Positions 13,153 through 24,286 of a DNA stretch of 64,000 nucleotides are shown one piece after another. Below the pieces are notes generated by a model that was given only the letters and a program-made list of their open reading frames with translations, was not told the DNA's origin and did not search any database. The position numbers and the translations under genes were made by a program. Each line of letters opens with the position of its first letter. The stretch's first letter is position 1. Source of the stretch: Mytilus edulis (taxonomy: Eukaryota; Mollusca; Bivalvia; Mytilida; Mytilidae); the NCBI RefSeq assembly GCF_963676685.1, contig NC_092345.1:86121592-86185591 (forward strand), given 5' to 3'.

Positions 13153-13794
13153 TAACTATATATATATATATATATAAAGAGAGAAGATACATGAATGTTT
13201 TCAGAATTATATCTAGTGTGTGTGGAGAGGAAAAAACACATATAGCCACTTATGACCAGAGACCACAATTAATTAACCTTATTTTCATTGTTAACGAATA
13301 TAGTTCCATCCATTAAATTAAGTTTTTTATTTGTCTTTATTTTCTACCTTCCACTTTTTCATTAATTTCTCAGCTTTGAAGAGATGAGCTAACTGTTTGG
13401 ATGTTATTTTCTTACTGTGAATAGAAGAAGTGATTTATAAGTCGGAGTGAGGTGCAAAAAGGTGTAATATTTACAGTTTCTGGAAGATCTCTGGAGTTGT
13501 CCATTATGACCAGGAGGGATGTGCATTGGATTAATTTATCAACTGAGTCAGTTTCATTTTTCTTTTATAATTTTTTTTTATATATATATATATTTTAGAA
13601 TTAACTTGTACTGAAGACTTCGCCCTTCAACTCACTTGTTTTTCGTATAAGCTGGTGGGATTTTTTTAATTGTGCCTAACATTATAAAGAACATAATACA
13701 GTATAAATTAATTGACCACTATAATAGGCACTATTTATAGTATTCACTTTTTCAGCAATATTTCCAGAATAGATTATGCTAATTTATTGAAAAG
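13153..13794. other. Low-complexity non-coding stretch
   Basis: (TA)n tracts near 13156 and 13578; nothing else recognised. Confidence 0.4.
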
Positions 13795-13960
13795 GGGCAA
13801 AAAATATCAGAGGAACATTCAAACTCATTGATAGAAAACAAACTGACAATGCCATGGCTAAAAAAGAAAAAAACAGACAAATGATAGTACAAAAGACACA
13901 TACAACATAGAAAACTAGAGACTAAGCGACATGAATCCCACCAAAAACTGAATTATAGTT
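13795..13960 (+). repeat. Fragment of a dispersed bivalve-type repeat
   Basis: Contains the phrases AGGAACATTCAAACTCATTG and ACAATGCCATGGCTAAAAAA, then a run resembling repeats I recall from mussel genomic and 3' UTR sequences. Only the 5' part is present. Identity rests on memory. Confidence 0.4.
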
Positions 13961-15169
13961 TTTCTAATTTTCGAAAATTCAAAATGTTTTCGGAATGTAT
14001 ACCTAAAGGAACTGCACAAAATATCTTCATAAGAACAACAGTTGAAGTTCGAACACAATTGAAAAGCTAATAAATCACACAGCAAAAAAAAACTAATAGT
14101 AGAAATTAATTACATTTGCATTCTATTTTTTAAGAGATTATTAAAAGCAATAAAGATTAGTAAATTTTTATTTTTTCTAAATAGAGTTATTTTGAAGGTA
14201 TTGTTATTAAACAGCTATAATCCTCTTTAATCAAATTTCAAAACAAACTTTTTTCTTTTGAAGTTTTCTTTTGAAGTAAGCATGACCTAATTCTTTAAAT
14301 ATTTAAAAACAATATAATTTTTAATCATCTCAAATTCGGATTAGCAAACACAAGTCATCAGTCAAAAAAAGTCAATTAAACATGTTACCATGTCATTTCG
14401 TGCAATGGGATGACTCAATAATATTATTTGTCCTCTTCCTTCTCTAATACAGAAACCAAAATGAAGTATACATTACTATCATGACTATGTTAGTACATGT
14501 ATTTATATCCCATCCAAATTATATAATCTTTTAATTATAATGTTGCTACCATGCACTGTGGAAGTCATTTTGATTTGATTTTTATTCATATATTCCAATC
14601 CAATTACTTGAAAACAGATTTATAACTAAAGAAAGATATTAAACACCCCCCCCCCCCTTTTTTCCATCTGTATTCTTTACATGACAGTAAGAATTCCAAC
14701 TTACTTATTATTATATGAAGCACTAGATGATCCTAGGTTCATCAGTTTCATATCACAAAGTATTCCTCCCTTTAAAATCACACCTTAGCAGACACCCATT
14801 CAACCGTGGAAAATTGATCATAGATATGTTGTATACTGTTAGGGCAGGTAAATATATTTGTATATGATTTGACAACTCTAAATTCATAGGTTAGAATATT
14901 GGTTGTTAATATTCATGAATAATAAAAAGGCCCTAAAATGATATAATTAATGTCTGTCATCAAATAAAGACTTGAACTGTCAGGAAGTACCCTAAACAAT
15001 GTAAAATTGAAACCAGCAGTTAAAACTTTAAAAATTTTATTGTATGCATGTATTTGTAGGATGGCAAATAGTTCTTGGATGTGTATATGAAGGTGTTTGA
15101 TTGATTGATTGATTGTTGGTTGCTTAATGTCTAGTGGCAAATATTTCATGCATGTTCAGAACAGTAGGT
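13961..15169. other. AT-rich non-coding stretch with C-tract
   Basis: Holds a C13 tract at about 14646 followed by T6, and a short (TTGA)n run at 15099. The 78-codon minus-strand frame 14913-15149 looks like chance. Confidence 0.4.
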
Positions 15170-15239
15170 GCTTCAAGATACAAAGTGTCAGAAACATTAT
15201 ATATGAAAATGTTTTTTAAGAGACAAAGTCTTAGAACAG

Positions 15240-17060
15240 AAGTATATGAAGATTTTGAAAAGACAAATTGTTGGAACTAGTAGAAATGTTTCAAGAGACA
15301 GTGTCAGAACTCAAAACTAATAAAAGTAAATCAAGAGAAAAAGTGTCAGAACTGATGAAAGTGTGTCAGGAGACAAAGTTTCAGAACTGATGAAAGTGTA
15401 TCAAGAGACAAAGTTTCAGAACTGATGAAAGTGTATCAGGAGAAAATGAGTCGATGAAAGTGTATCAGGAGACAAAGTGTTTAACTGATGAAAATGCATC
15501 AGGTTACAAAGTGTCAGAACAAATCAGAAAGTGTATAATCAGGCGACAAAGTGTCAAAACTGACGAAAGTGCACCAGGAGATAAAATGTCAAAACTGAAT
15601 ATAGTGTTTGGACTGATAAATGTGTCAGAACTGAATAAAGTGTATGGACTGATGAATGGGTCAGAACTGAATAAAGTGTATGGACTGATGAATGTGTCAG
15701 AACTAAATAAAGAGTATAGACTGATGAATGTGTCAGAACTGAATAAAGTGTATGATGAATGTGTCAGAACTGATAAAAGTGTATCAAGAGACAAAGTGTC
15801 AAAACTGATGAAAGTGTATCAAGAGATGAAGTGTCAAAACTGATGAAAGTGTATCAAGAGATGAAGTGTCAGAACTGATGAAAGTGTATCAAGAGATGAA
15901 GTGTCAGAACTACTCACACAAAGGTTCCTGGTTTGATTCCTGTTCCAGGATGAAAATTTCAGGGACTGAATTTTCAGCTCTCCCATGACACCATTTGCAA
16001 TTATGGTCTTGAGGAAACGATGATAGTCCGTCGGAAGTGGACAATAACTGGTTGACCCGTGTTAAGAGAGAGCCAAATCTCTTGCACATTAAAGACAACC
16101 TTGTAGATTTCGAAAAAGAGCAGGCTAATTAATGCCACTACAAGGCATCACTCGCACCCACAAAGTGGAAAGTGATTAATATAAGTTGCAAAACTTGTTT
16201 CCCAAATATAAATAAATAAATATGTTTAAACTAAACTGATGAAAGTGTATCAAGAGATGAAGTGTTTCAACTGATGAAAGTGTATCAAGAGATGAAACTT
16301 CAGAACTGATGAAAATGTATCAAGAGACAAAGTGTCAGAACTGAAGAAAGTGTATCAGGACACAAAGTGTCAGAACTGATTAAAGTGTATCAAGAGATGA
16401 AGTGTCAGAACTAATAAAAGTGTATCAAGAGACAAAGTGTCAGAACTGATGAAAGTGTATCAAGAGACAAAGTGTCAGAACTGATGAAAGTGTATCAAGA
16501 GACAGAGTGTCAGAACTGATGAAAGTGTATCAAGAGACAAAGTGTCTGAACTGATGAAAGTGTATCAAGAGACAGAGTGTCAGAACTGATGAAAGTGTAT
16601 CAGAACACAAAGTGTCTGAACTCATGAAAGTGTATCAGAACACAAAGTGTCAGAACTCATGAAAGTGTATCAGAACACAAAGTGTCAGAACTCATGAAAG
16701 TGTATCAGAACACAAAGTGTCAGAACTGATGAAAGTGTATCAGGAAACAAAATGTCAGAACTAACAAAAGTGTATCAGGAGACAAAGTGCCAGAACAGAT
16801 GAAAGTGTATCAAGAGACAAAGTGTCAGAACTGATGAAAGTGTATCACGAGACAAAGTATCAGAACTGATGAATATTATTCAAAAGAGAAAGTAGTATAT
16901 GTAGATGTTTGAGAGACAAAAATTTTGGAACTACCAGTAGTAGAAGTGTTTCAGGAGTTAAAGTGTCAGAACGGATGAAACTGTTTTAAGAGACGAGGTG
17001 TTCAAACTGATGAAATTGTTTCAAGGGACAAAGTGTCTGAACTAATAGGAGTGTCAAGAA
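15240..17060. repeat. 35-bp minisatellite array (interrupted by a SINE)
   Basis: Imperfect tandem repeats of about 35 bp built from AGAACTGATGAAAGTGTATC and AAGAGACAAAGTGTC; the period is exact at 16441-16476. The best-preserved block is 16227-16860. A variant block at 15590-15770 has units based on GGACTGATGAATGTGTCAG. The unit is not a multiple of three and the frames through it (15454-15843 plus; 15504-15794 minus) are by-products, not proteins. A SINE splits the array at 15911-16232. Confidence 0.85.
15911..16232 (+). mobile_element. SINE (5'-truncated, tRNA-related head) inserted in the minisatellite
   Basis: Near its 5' end is a Pol III B-box-like GGTTTGATTCC (15930-15940); the A box is missing. 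A conserved-looking body follows, containing GTTGACCCGTGTTAAGAGAG and GGCATCACTCGCACCC, and the tail is (AAAT)n at 16204-16222. I recall the body from bivalve SINEs. The minisatellite resumes on both sides, with AACT at both edges as a possible short target duplication. Confidence 0.6.
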
Positions 17061-18230
17061 CAAAAAATAATGGGAGACAATTTAACCATATATTATATAA
17101 TTTTTATATAATTTTAACAACTTCAACAAGACATGATACATTTAATAACATTTCCTGTCACCTCTAAAGTTACATAATATTTACATTAATATCAGATAAA
17201 ACAAAAGATTTGTAATGATATAACCTGACTGTATAAATGTCAATGATAACATTATAATCATTTAATCCTCTTATAACACTTCAACTGTTTATCATGATTC
17301 AACAACAACAGAAGGTTTTACTGATATATATAATCCTCAATTATGCAGCTCAATTAAATTTCTAGCCCAATTTTTTTTTCTTAGAAATTTCACTTCAAGA
17401 GAATATTACCTCTAATTCTGCAACCTGCATTTACTCAATCTGCACCATAGGCCACTATTCCAATGTCTTAGTCTGTATTAATTATTGTTTAGATGAGCAA
17501 GTATTTGCAAAACTTTGATAAGCAGGTAAGACTATAGACACATTTAAGAAAAATGTTGAAATATTGTTCTTCAGGCTAGTAGTTGGATTAAATTTTGGTG
17601 CAGACTGTTTACTGAAGAATGTGTTTGTTAACTTTTAAGTAGATGCATGTTTGAAAACAACTATTTGGGTCCGAAGCACATTGTCAGGTACAAATATTAC
17701 ACAAGAGTTTTTTTTGGTTTTTTTTTTATTGTTGAGCTCCTTTATTTTCTATGAGGTCTCTCAGTCTCCCCTCTGTCTGTTATTAAAGTTCTTAGATCTG
17801 GCATTGAGGTAGTGAAATTCAAATTGATTGTAAGAAAGATAACTAATTTATTCCCAACTGGAGTTTTTTATGCCATCTCTTAAATCTGAAAGCTGTTGAC
17901 ATGTAATGAATATGTTACATTCTCTACATATCTCAGAATATATAACAATATATTTGTGCAAAAATATTTTCAGAATGATTTCTTTATTTGGACCAACCTG
18001 GAAGTATGTCTGTATCCTTTCTTTCAACAAAAACTATACATGTATGTAAACTCTTATTAAAATCAAAGGTCAAACATGAATACCAAATTGTATGCCTTAG
18101 TAACTTACTAACTTCAACATGTAAAATATTGGCTAAATTTGTCATTTTGAAGCCTTTTATAGCTTACTATGGGGTATGAGTTTTACTCATTGCTGAAGGT
18201 ATTACAGTGACCTATAGCTGTCAACATCTA
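17061..18230. other. AT-rich non-coding stretch
   Basis: No domain-bearing frame and no repeat recognised. Confidence 0.4.
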
Positions 18231-18295
18231 TGTCATTTGGTCTCTTGTGGAGAGTTGTCTCATTGGCAATCATATCACATCTTCTTTTTTTTATA
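18231..18295 (-). repeat. End of a dispersed bivalve-type repeat
   Basis: The core TCTCATTGGCAATCATATCA recurs in the window at 38743-38797, and in reverse orientation with changes at 22354, 41262 and 43470. It is followed by a T-rich tail. Orientation is set by the longer copy at 41255-41800. Confidence 0.55.
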
Positions 18296-19149
18296 TTCAA
18301 ATGTCATTGAGATAAATAAAATAGGCAAGTGCACTACTCATGTTTTGTAGGCAAATCTGTGCATATTTAGATGAATTCTGTCAAGCTGTTTTCAACAGTT
18401 GTGGATTAAAAATTGATATAATTAGAAATGTACTAAGCCATGGCATATGATTTGGTTTTTGTCTACACCAAAATACACTAAGATCAAATATTAAGATTGT
18501 AGGTACATAACTTAATGTTCTGATGAAGAATCAGTGCAATTTAATATTTTCTCTCAAAATTCAACATTATCTCTTGTAAAATCAAGAAAATCCAGGATGA
18601 AAAATGTATCCGATTAATTCAGAGAATGTCTCCATATTCTTTCCCCCGATATAATTACATTTTTACCAGAAAACTAACCAAAATTAAAACCGACAGAATC
18701 CTAAGTTTTGATGACTAGTTAGATTTATAAGGTCGCACCTCATGTGACAGTCATTCTAATCCATGTAATCCTTTGAAAATGACAGTTTTCAACAACTCCT
18801 AACCGGATATTGTTGGTAAATACTTATAAAAGTTCAAATACCCTGATCCACTTCTGTGGTGTGCCACTACTTCAGACACTTTAAATATAAATAAGGAAGT
18901 TGTGTCAACTATGACCTCAGTATTACAAAAGTCTTGACCTATCTATAGATGTACTTGAACAAATTCTTTCAAATTTTCCCTTAATATCAAGTGAAAAAAT
19001 TTTAAAAAATATTCAAAAATAAGTTTTATTGACCTATAGTATATGACATTTATTTTTACTATCTCTGGATCAGATAATGACTTTCCTTTTTAACAATCTC
19101 AGGCTAAAAATGATAAAATGTCAAACATTTTTTTTTCTAGTTGTATCAG
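18296..19149. other. AT-rich non-coding stretch
   Basis: Nothing recognised. Confidence 0.4.
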
Positions 19150-19158
19150 ATTAGAAAC

Positions 19159-19231
19159 TAGCTGCGGAACCTATGGTCCGCAAATAGTCAAAAAATAACA
19201 TAAGGACCTAAGAGCTACGGTTCCGCAGCTA
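19159..19231. mobile_element. 73-bp miniature element with 13-bp TIRs and 9-bp TSD
   Basis: TAGCTGCGGAACC at 19159-19171 is mirrored by GGTTCCGCAGCTA at 19219-19231. The flanks are identical nine-mers ATTAGAAAC (19150-19158 and 19232-19240). Internal GGTCC/GGACC halves extend the symmetry. It is much shorter than ordinary MITEs and has no coding capacity. Confidence 0.85.
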
Positions 19232-19240
19232 ATTAGAAAC

Positions 19241-19964
19241 ATGCATGTTTGCCAACTTGCCACTTACATTGACAATAAAGTACTTTTTACAACTGGGTAT
19301 TATTTACTGTTAACACCATATCTTCAGTCTAATTCACTCTTCAATCATAAATTCTAAACTATCTTTTCAAATAAAAGTGTAATTGATAATGGTGACAAAG
19401 GACAAAGAGAGAAAAATAAAATGTTTTTCACATTCTTTAGAGACCTTGTAATATAATCATATTAATTTAAATCTGTAATAAGTAGATATAATAAGAGGAA
19501 ACCAATTTACATATATTTGTACCACCATCTCCTTAAATAAAATCCTATTTATTAAAATAGTGACATTTAATTTCATTTCATTACCAAACTGATGCTTTTA
19601 ACTGACAAATAAATCTGACTGTTAGCCAAGACCAATCTAGTATATAATATTACATGACAAAAGATTATATAGCCGATAGTGAAAAGCAGGGATTGTTACA
19701 GAAGTGGGCCCATAAAATCAATAATCTATTTTCTATGTAATATGATAAACTGGTATTAATAAGAACAGTAAAGTGTCTCTTGATATATTAGATATATCCA
19801 ATTATTGGTAATTGTACACACAAATACAAATATATATTTCGAATCAGATTTCTCTGCACTTGGCAAATGCTAGCCCTACCTCACAGTCTTTATAAGAACT
19901 CACATTGTCAGAGCATCAATGGGAACATCACCTGCATAGAACATATCTCCCCTTCTTTGGTCTA
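19241..19964. other. AT-rich non-coding stretch
   Basis: Nothing recognised. Confidence 0.4.
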
Positions 19965-21290
19965 CTGGACCGCACCTACCTTATAAACATTTGACTTCAA
20001 TAAGCAAGTGTCTTTCCTGTACCATGTATTTCACTTATAGGGAGAAGGGAATCCTTACAATAATGCATTATGTTCAAATGTATTTATGGATTCCAAGATA
20101 ATGTCTCCTGAAACTAACCTTTTTTCAAAAACATTCAGTCTATCTATAGTTCGTTATACTGTGAACATTAACCTTTGACCTACTATCCAAAAAATCAAAA
20201 TGGTCTACTTTTTCCTAAGTTTTGCCAATTAACATTTTATCAGTAGCTACTGTGACTTTGTTTCAACATCAAAACAATACTGTCTTCTCAATCCCATTAG
20301 GCTTCAGAAAACCAAGTTTTGTAAAAGTTAGATATGTATGGTTCAGAAAATTTCATAGAGAAACCAAAATAAGCCAATATTTCAGTCTTAATATCAGCAG
20401 AGACCTTGTCTACTTGACCCACCTTCTAAATATATTACTTCAATAAGCAAGGGTCTTTCCTGTACATGTATTTCACTTGCACAGAACAGGAGTCCATGCA
20501 AGAATGTATTAGTCTTACTTTCTCCCCCTAAACTATTGATCATATGTACAGCTGCTTTATGGCTAGCAAGATAATGTACTGAAAAAAAAACCTTTCTACA
20601 ACATTCATTCTATCTACAGTACTCAGTATTGTGAATGTCAACCTACGACCTACTAACTAAAATATAGCATCCAAAACCTTAAGGGAGTTCGCTTCTCAGT
20701 TTCAAAGTAATTAACTTTCAAATCACTAGTTTATATAGATAGGGGATTAATAAAGGAATCCAAAGAGCAAAAAAAATATATAGGTCAACGTGCTTGTTTT
20801 CAAGATATCAGCCATTGAATTTTTGGCGGGAAAATATTCTCTGTTGACTTTTCATAGCGTTATCATTGACAAGTTGAAGATCTCAAGAACTTTTAAAACT
20901 AATTAAAATTTTATAAGACTTTTACAGATGGCTTATCATTATATATGTAAAAGATTTACAAAAAGAAAAATGGGGGTCACCGGGTAAATTTTTTCAAGGC
21001 ATTCAAATGGATAAAACCAGAGGATTGCGAAAATCTGACAAAAAATCTTAAACATGACAAGTCAGCTTCCTTAAGTTTTACCCAAATAACATTTTATTAG
21101 TAGCTTTATTGTGACCTTGAAGCCCAAATCAATAATGTCTGATCTTCTCAATCCATTGAGCAACAAAATCAAGTTTTGTCAAAGTTGAACATAATATATT
21201 GATTCAGAACATAACATTCAGAAACCAAAAAAGGTCAACATTTTAGTCTTAATATCAGCAGAGACCTTGACTTAGACCTCCTGACCCAAA
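19965..21290. repeat. Diverged tandem duplication, unit about 440-460 bp
   Basis: Phrases recur in order: ACTTCAATAAGCAAG at 19990 and 20440, and AATATCAGCAGAGACCTTG at 20391 and 21252. AACATTTTAT followed by AGTAGCT also occurs once in each unit. The two full units are about 439 bp and, after removing the insertion at 20683-21070, about 460 bp. They differ by many substitutions, so the duplication is old. No coding content. Confidence 0.7.
20683..21070. mobile_element. 388-bp TTAA-flanked insertion (piggyBac-type MITE)
   Basis: Starts GGGAGTTCGC directly after TTAA (20679-20682) and ends CAGCTTCC directly before TTAA (21071-21074). The other unit of the tandem duplication lacks it at the homologous position (near 20216), which acts as an empty site. 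TTAA duplication and GG/CC termini are typical of piggyBac-type mobilisation; the inverted repeats are short and imperfect. Confidence 0.65.
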
Positions 21291-21693
21291 ATCAATAGAG
21301 GTCTTCTTGGTTTAAAAGATTATCGCTGGAAAGGATTACTTTTTCACAAGATTCAGTCCATGAAATGAAATGATCCCATATTTATGCCTAGATGGTCAGA
21401 CACAGGATAGCATTCGTCCATTATATTGTGAGGTATATGTATGTATGGATTTTGTTGTAGCTCAGATACAACATGCTTTGAATGCATCAAAATTTATAAT
21501 GTGTTAGTTATATCCTTATATCCTTTAAATGAAGAGATTATTGACTTCCATATGCATATATTGACATATATCTATAAACTATAAACCCTTGTGATACTTA
21601 CATACTCAGGCTGTGAATTTTACAAGAGAACCTGATAGAAAGTATCAGATAATTATCTTAAAGACATAAACTAATTATTTTAAGTAAACTTAC
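21291..21693. other. Non-coding stretch
   Basis: Nothing recognised apart from the splice donor at its right edge (see 21694-21770). Confidence 0.4.
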
Positions 21694-21770
21694 TGTATCA
21701 ACAAATCTAAGATGTCTCACTCTTAAATCCATACTGGCTTCTTTCTGACTAGGAACAGTATGATGTAGGT
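21694..21770 (-). CDS. Candidate internal exon of an unidentified gene
   Basis: Minus strand: acceptor ATATTTACAG (AG at 21772-21771), 77 nt open in one frame, and strong donor ACA|GTAAGT (GT at 21693-21692). The frame gives 25 residues including HHTVPSQKEASMDLRVRHLR after a 2-nt overhang. Charged composition and normal codon use suggest coding sequence. I do not recognise the protein. The incoming phase does not match the outgoing phase of the candidate exon at 24146-24286, so the two are not consecutive exons. It could instead be a 5' UTR exon of the TMEM198-like gene; spliced to 3011 the frame would stop after five more codons. Confidence 0.4.
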
Positions 21771-22340
21771 CTGTAAATATCAATGAAGAATCAATAAGTC
21801 AGTAAGACAGGAAAAGTGTTAGCAGACAATTATTGATTCAATATAAATATATTTTATATCTTAACAGTCAGTGTTTTGTTAGTTATGTATAAATCCATAA
21901 ATAAGTATGTTATAAAATTGAGAATGGAGTTGGGAAATGTGTCAAAGAGATAACAACACAACCAAAGAACAGAAAACAGTAGAAGGCCACCGATGGGTCT
22001 GGTCTTCAATACAGTACAAAAAATCCTGCACCAAGAGATGTGCTATATACATTTTAAGTAACATATACAAATACTGCAGATCTTAACAGAAATTTGAAGA
22101 ACAAATATACCTTCATGATAGAACAACCTTCAAACTGATAAATTTAACCAATTAAGTTAACATACATCAGTGGCATCTGCACATTTCTAACACAAAACCA
22201 TGTTTTACATCTCGAAACCAATGTTAAGCTGTTGCACTTTATTTTCAGGTACAATAAAAACAAATTTATGTGTAAATTAACACTATTATTGCAAGTATAG
22301 ATTATATATATATATCTTTAACCTACTTATTATATTACAT
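21771..22340 (-). repeat. Non-coding stretch with a dispersed-repeat fragment
   Basis: At about 21930-22020 the phrase GTGTCAAAGAGATAACAACA, followed by an AAGAACAGAAAACAG phrase, resembles 27365-27470 and repeats I recall from mussel genomes. The rest is AT-rich with a (TA)n run at 22300. Confidence 0.35.
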
Positions 22341-22353
22341 GTACAATAGATAT

Positions 22354-22460
22354 AGGGAGATGTGGTATGAGTGCCAATGAGACAACTCTCCATCCAAATA
22401 ACAATTTATAAAAGTAAACCATTATAGGTCCAGGTACGGCCTTCAACAACGGAGCCTAAG
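22354..22460 (+). repeat. Fragment of dispersed bivalve-type repeat
   Basis: GAGATGTGGTATGAGTGCCA then ATGAGACAACT and a GTACGGCCTTCAACAA phrase, homologous in order to 41265-41355. Confidence 0.55.
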
Positions 22461-22540
22461 TTCATAAGCTATAAATGTCTAGGTAAAAGTTGACAAAATC
22501 ATCCAGGATACATTTAAGCCTAGGAAACTTGGAGATCATA

Positions 22541-22733
22541 TACTGTGGATTCATTATTATTCGTTGGTTACCAATTTTCGTGGATTTCGTTAGTACAGGT
22601 GAACCACGAGGGACAAATGTTCTAAAGGCTTATATCCAGATTTCGGCAAAACCATGAAATGAAATTTCCAAAAATATGAAGGTTTTCTTTATCCACCAAA
22701 ATAGGTACCCACGAAAATAAATGCAGGATTGAA
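22541..22733. mobile_element. MITE-like repeat, diverged inverted ends
   Basis: Left end ACTGTGGATTCATTATTATT then ACCAATTTTCGTGG; right part GGTACCCACGAAAATAAATG. The ACCAATTTTCGTGG / CCACGAAAAT halves form the inverted repeat. I recall this element type as abundant in bivalves. No duplication was identified. Confidence 0.45.
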
Positions 22734-24145
22734 TAAACTAAATATTTAAGTTAGCTAGATATGTAATTTGTCAGTACAATCATACATTTGATGGTGTTCA
22801 AGTTCAAGCTGAATGTTTCTAATTGACCTGTTTTCATTGAATTTTTATGGAAAATAACTTTTGTTTATTTGTATCGTCACGAAAAGAACACAGATTTCAA
22901 TAAAAAGGCCTATTTCCTAATAATTTCATAAAATAATACTATTGTACTCAAAATTTAGTAGTAATTAACTCTATTACGAAGATATAAAACTGATATTTTT
23001 CTTAGTCAAGTTTTCACAATGTTTCATTTATGACAAGAACACTGTTCAATATTGACTGCATCTATCCAAAATCTTGATGAGCAACTTTTCAAACTTTTAA
23101 ATGGTACAACAACATACTACTACATGAACTAGTAGTTAAATTACTAAACAGTATACTTACAAAAAAATGTACGTTAACTGGCCATTTTTTTTTCTAAAAC
23201 TGTCATATTATAGTTAAAAGTTTTTTCATTTAACTTTGTAGTACTCTTGTAATGGTGTGAAATAAAATCAACAAATGTAACAAGGGATTGCAAAGTTTTA
23301 AACAAGTAGCCATGTACAGGAAATTCTAAAAGTATGCTGGTATAAACCTTCTTTAATTGAATCTACATATTTTTTTATAAAGAATTCATCAAAGATTGGA
23401 GAAAGGCAGATCTGATTATAACAACATCATCAGCATGTAACCTTCATATCTACATGTCTATTTCCTGTGATTATTACAGAAATGTCAATTATCTTCTAGG
23501 GATAATGTCATTATGATTACAGTTAATATGTATCATATAAACATATCATTCAGAAGGTTCAGGGTCAGGTCAATGGGAAAATATGCAGGATCATGCAATA
23601 TTCAGTATCATATATAGGTTATGTTTTGGTAAAGATTGTGGGTATCTTATTCTTAAACTATAAAAATACAAAAATATTGTAGTGCTCAAATTTGTTTGAT
23701 CGAACAGGGTTAGACTTTTTGTATCTAGTCCTTACCAAATATGTAAGACCCTCATGGATAGTCAAGGTTGTTGAAATAACAACTTCTCGTAGTTGAATCT
23801 AGACCATAATCATTAAGTCAAATATTTTAAGTAGGATGAAAATCATAACAGTTATTGACTCAGTTTTAAAACAGGAAAAGCATAACAATCTGTCTGTCAG
23901 GGTCCAGAATTTAATCTGCTACTTACTTTATACGCTTATAAAGCTGATTATAAAAAGGGATACCAAAAATAAGTTAGATTTTAGATTGAAGGAGGAAATA
24001 ATATGGTGAACATGCATGTATAAAATGTATATATGTCTGCCTTTCTGTATTGACAACTGCAAATTGCACCTTCTTCATCCGATTTTTTATAGATTAAGAA
24101 ATACCAGGCGTAAGAATATGTATTAATTGCCTTAAGAAAATCAAC
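22734..24145. other. AT-rich non-coding stretch
   Basis: Nothing recognised; probably intronic if the exon-like segments on either side belong to one gene. Confidence 0.35.
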
Positions 24146-24286
24146 CTAACGATGTTGGAGTAGATCTGATTTGTAACTTCCTCCCCGAGCAGGGCTGGAA
24201 CTGGAACTTCATATTTATAACTTCTACGACAACACCGCCTAGCATTGCACAGATATGCATTAAAATATGTATCATCCTTATTGTTC
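24146..24286 (-). CDS. Candidate internal exon of an unidentified gene
   Basis: Minus strand: acceptor TTATTTCCAG (AG at 24288-24287), 141 nt, donor TTAG|GTTGAT (GT at 24145-24144). One frame is open throughout (1 + 46 codons + 2 nt). It encodes a segment with NAYLCNARRCCRRSYKYEV and then VPVPALLGEEVTNQIYSNIV. It is more GC-rich than its surroundings and uses a broad codon set, as coding exons here do. RRCCRRSYKY would suit a membrane-proximal cytoplasmic stretch, but that is speculation. The length is a multiple of three, so the exon could be skipped without a frameshift. The alternative 62-codon ATG frame over the same bases (24141-24329) is a shadow. Confidence 0.5.

Noticed and set aside
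15930-15940. Possible tRNA gene (B box only)
   Set aside because: No A box, D arm or acceptor stem; part of a SINE.
16227-16860. CRISPR-like look of regularly spaced repeats
   Set aside because: Units are contiguous 35-bp minisatellite repeats without unique spacers, in a eukaryotic context, with no cas genes.
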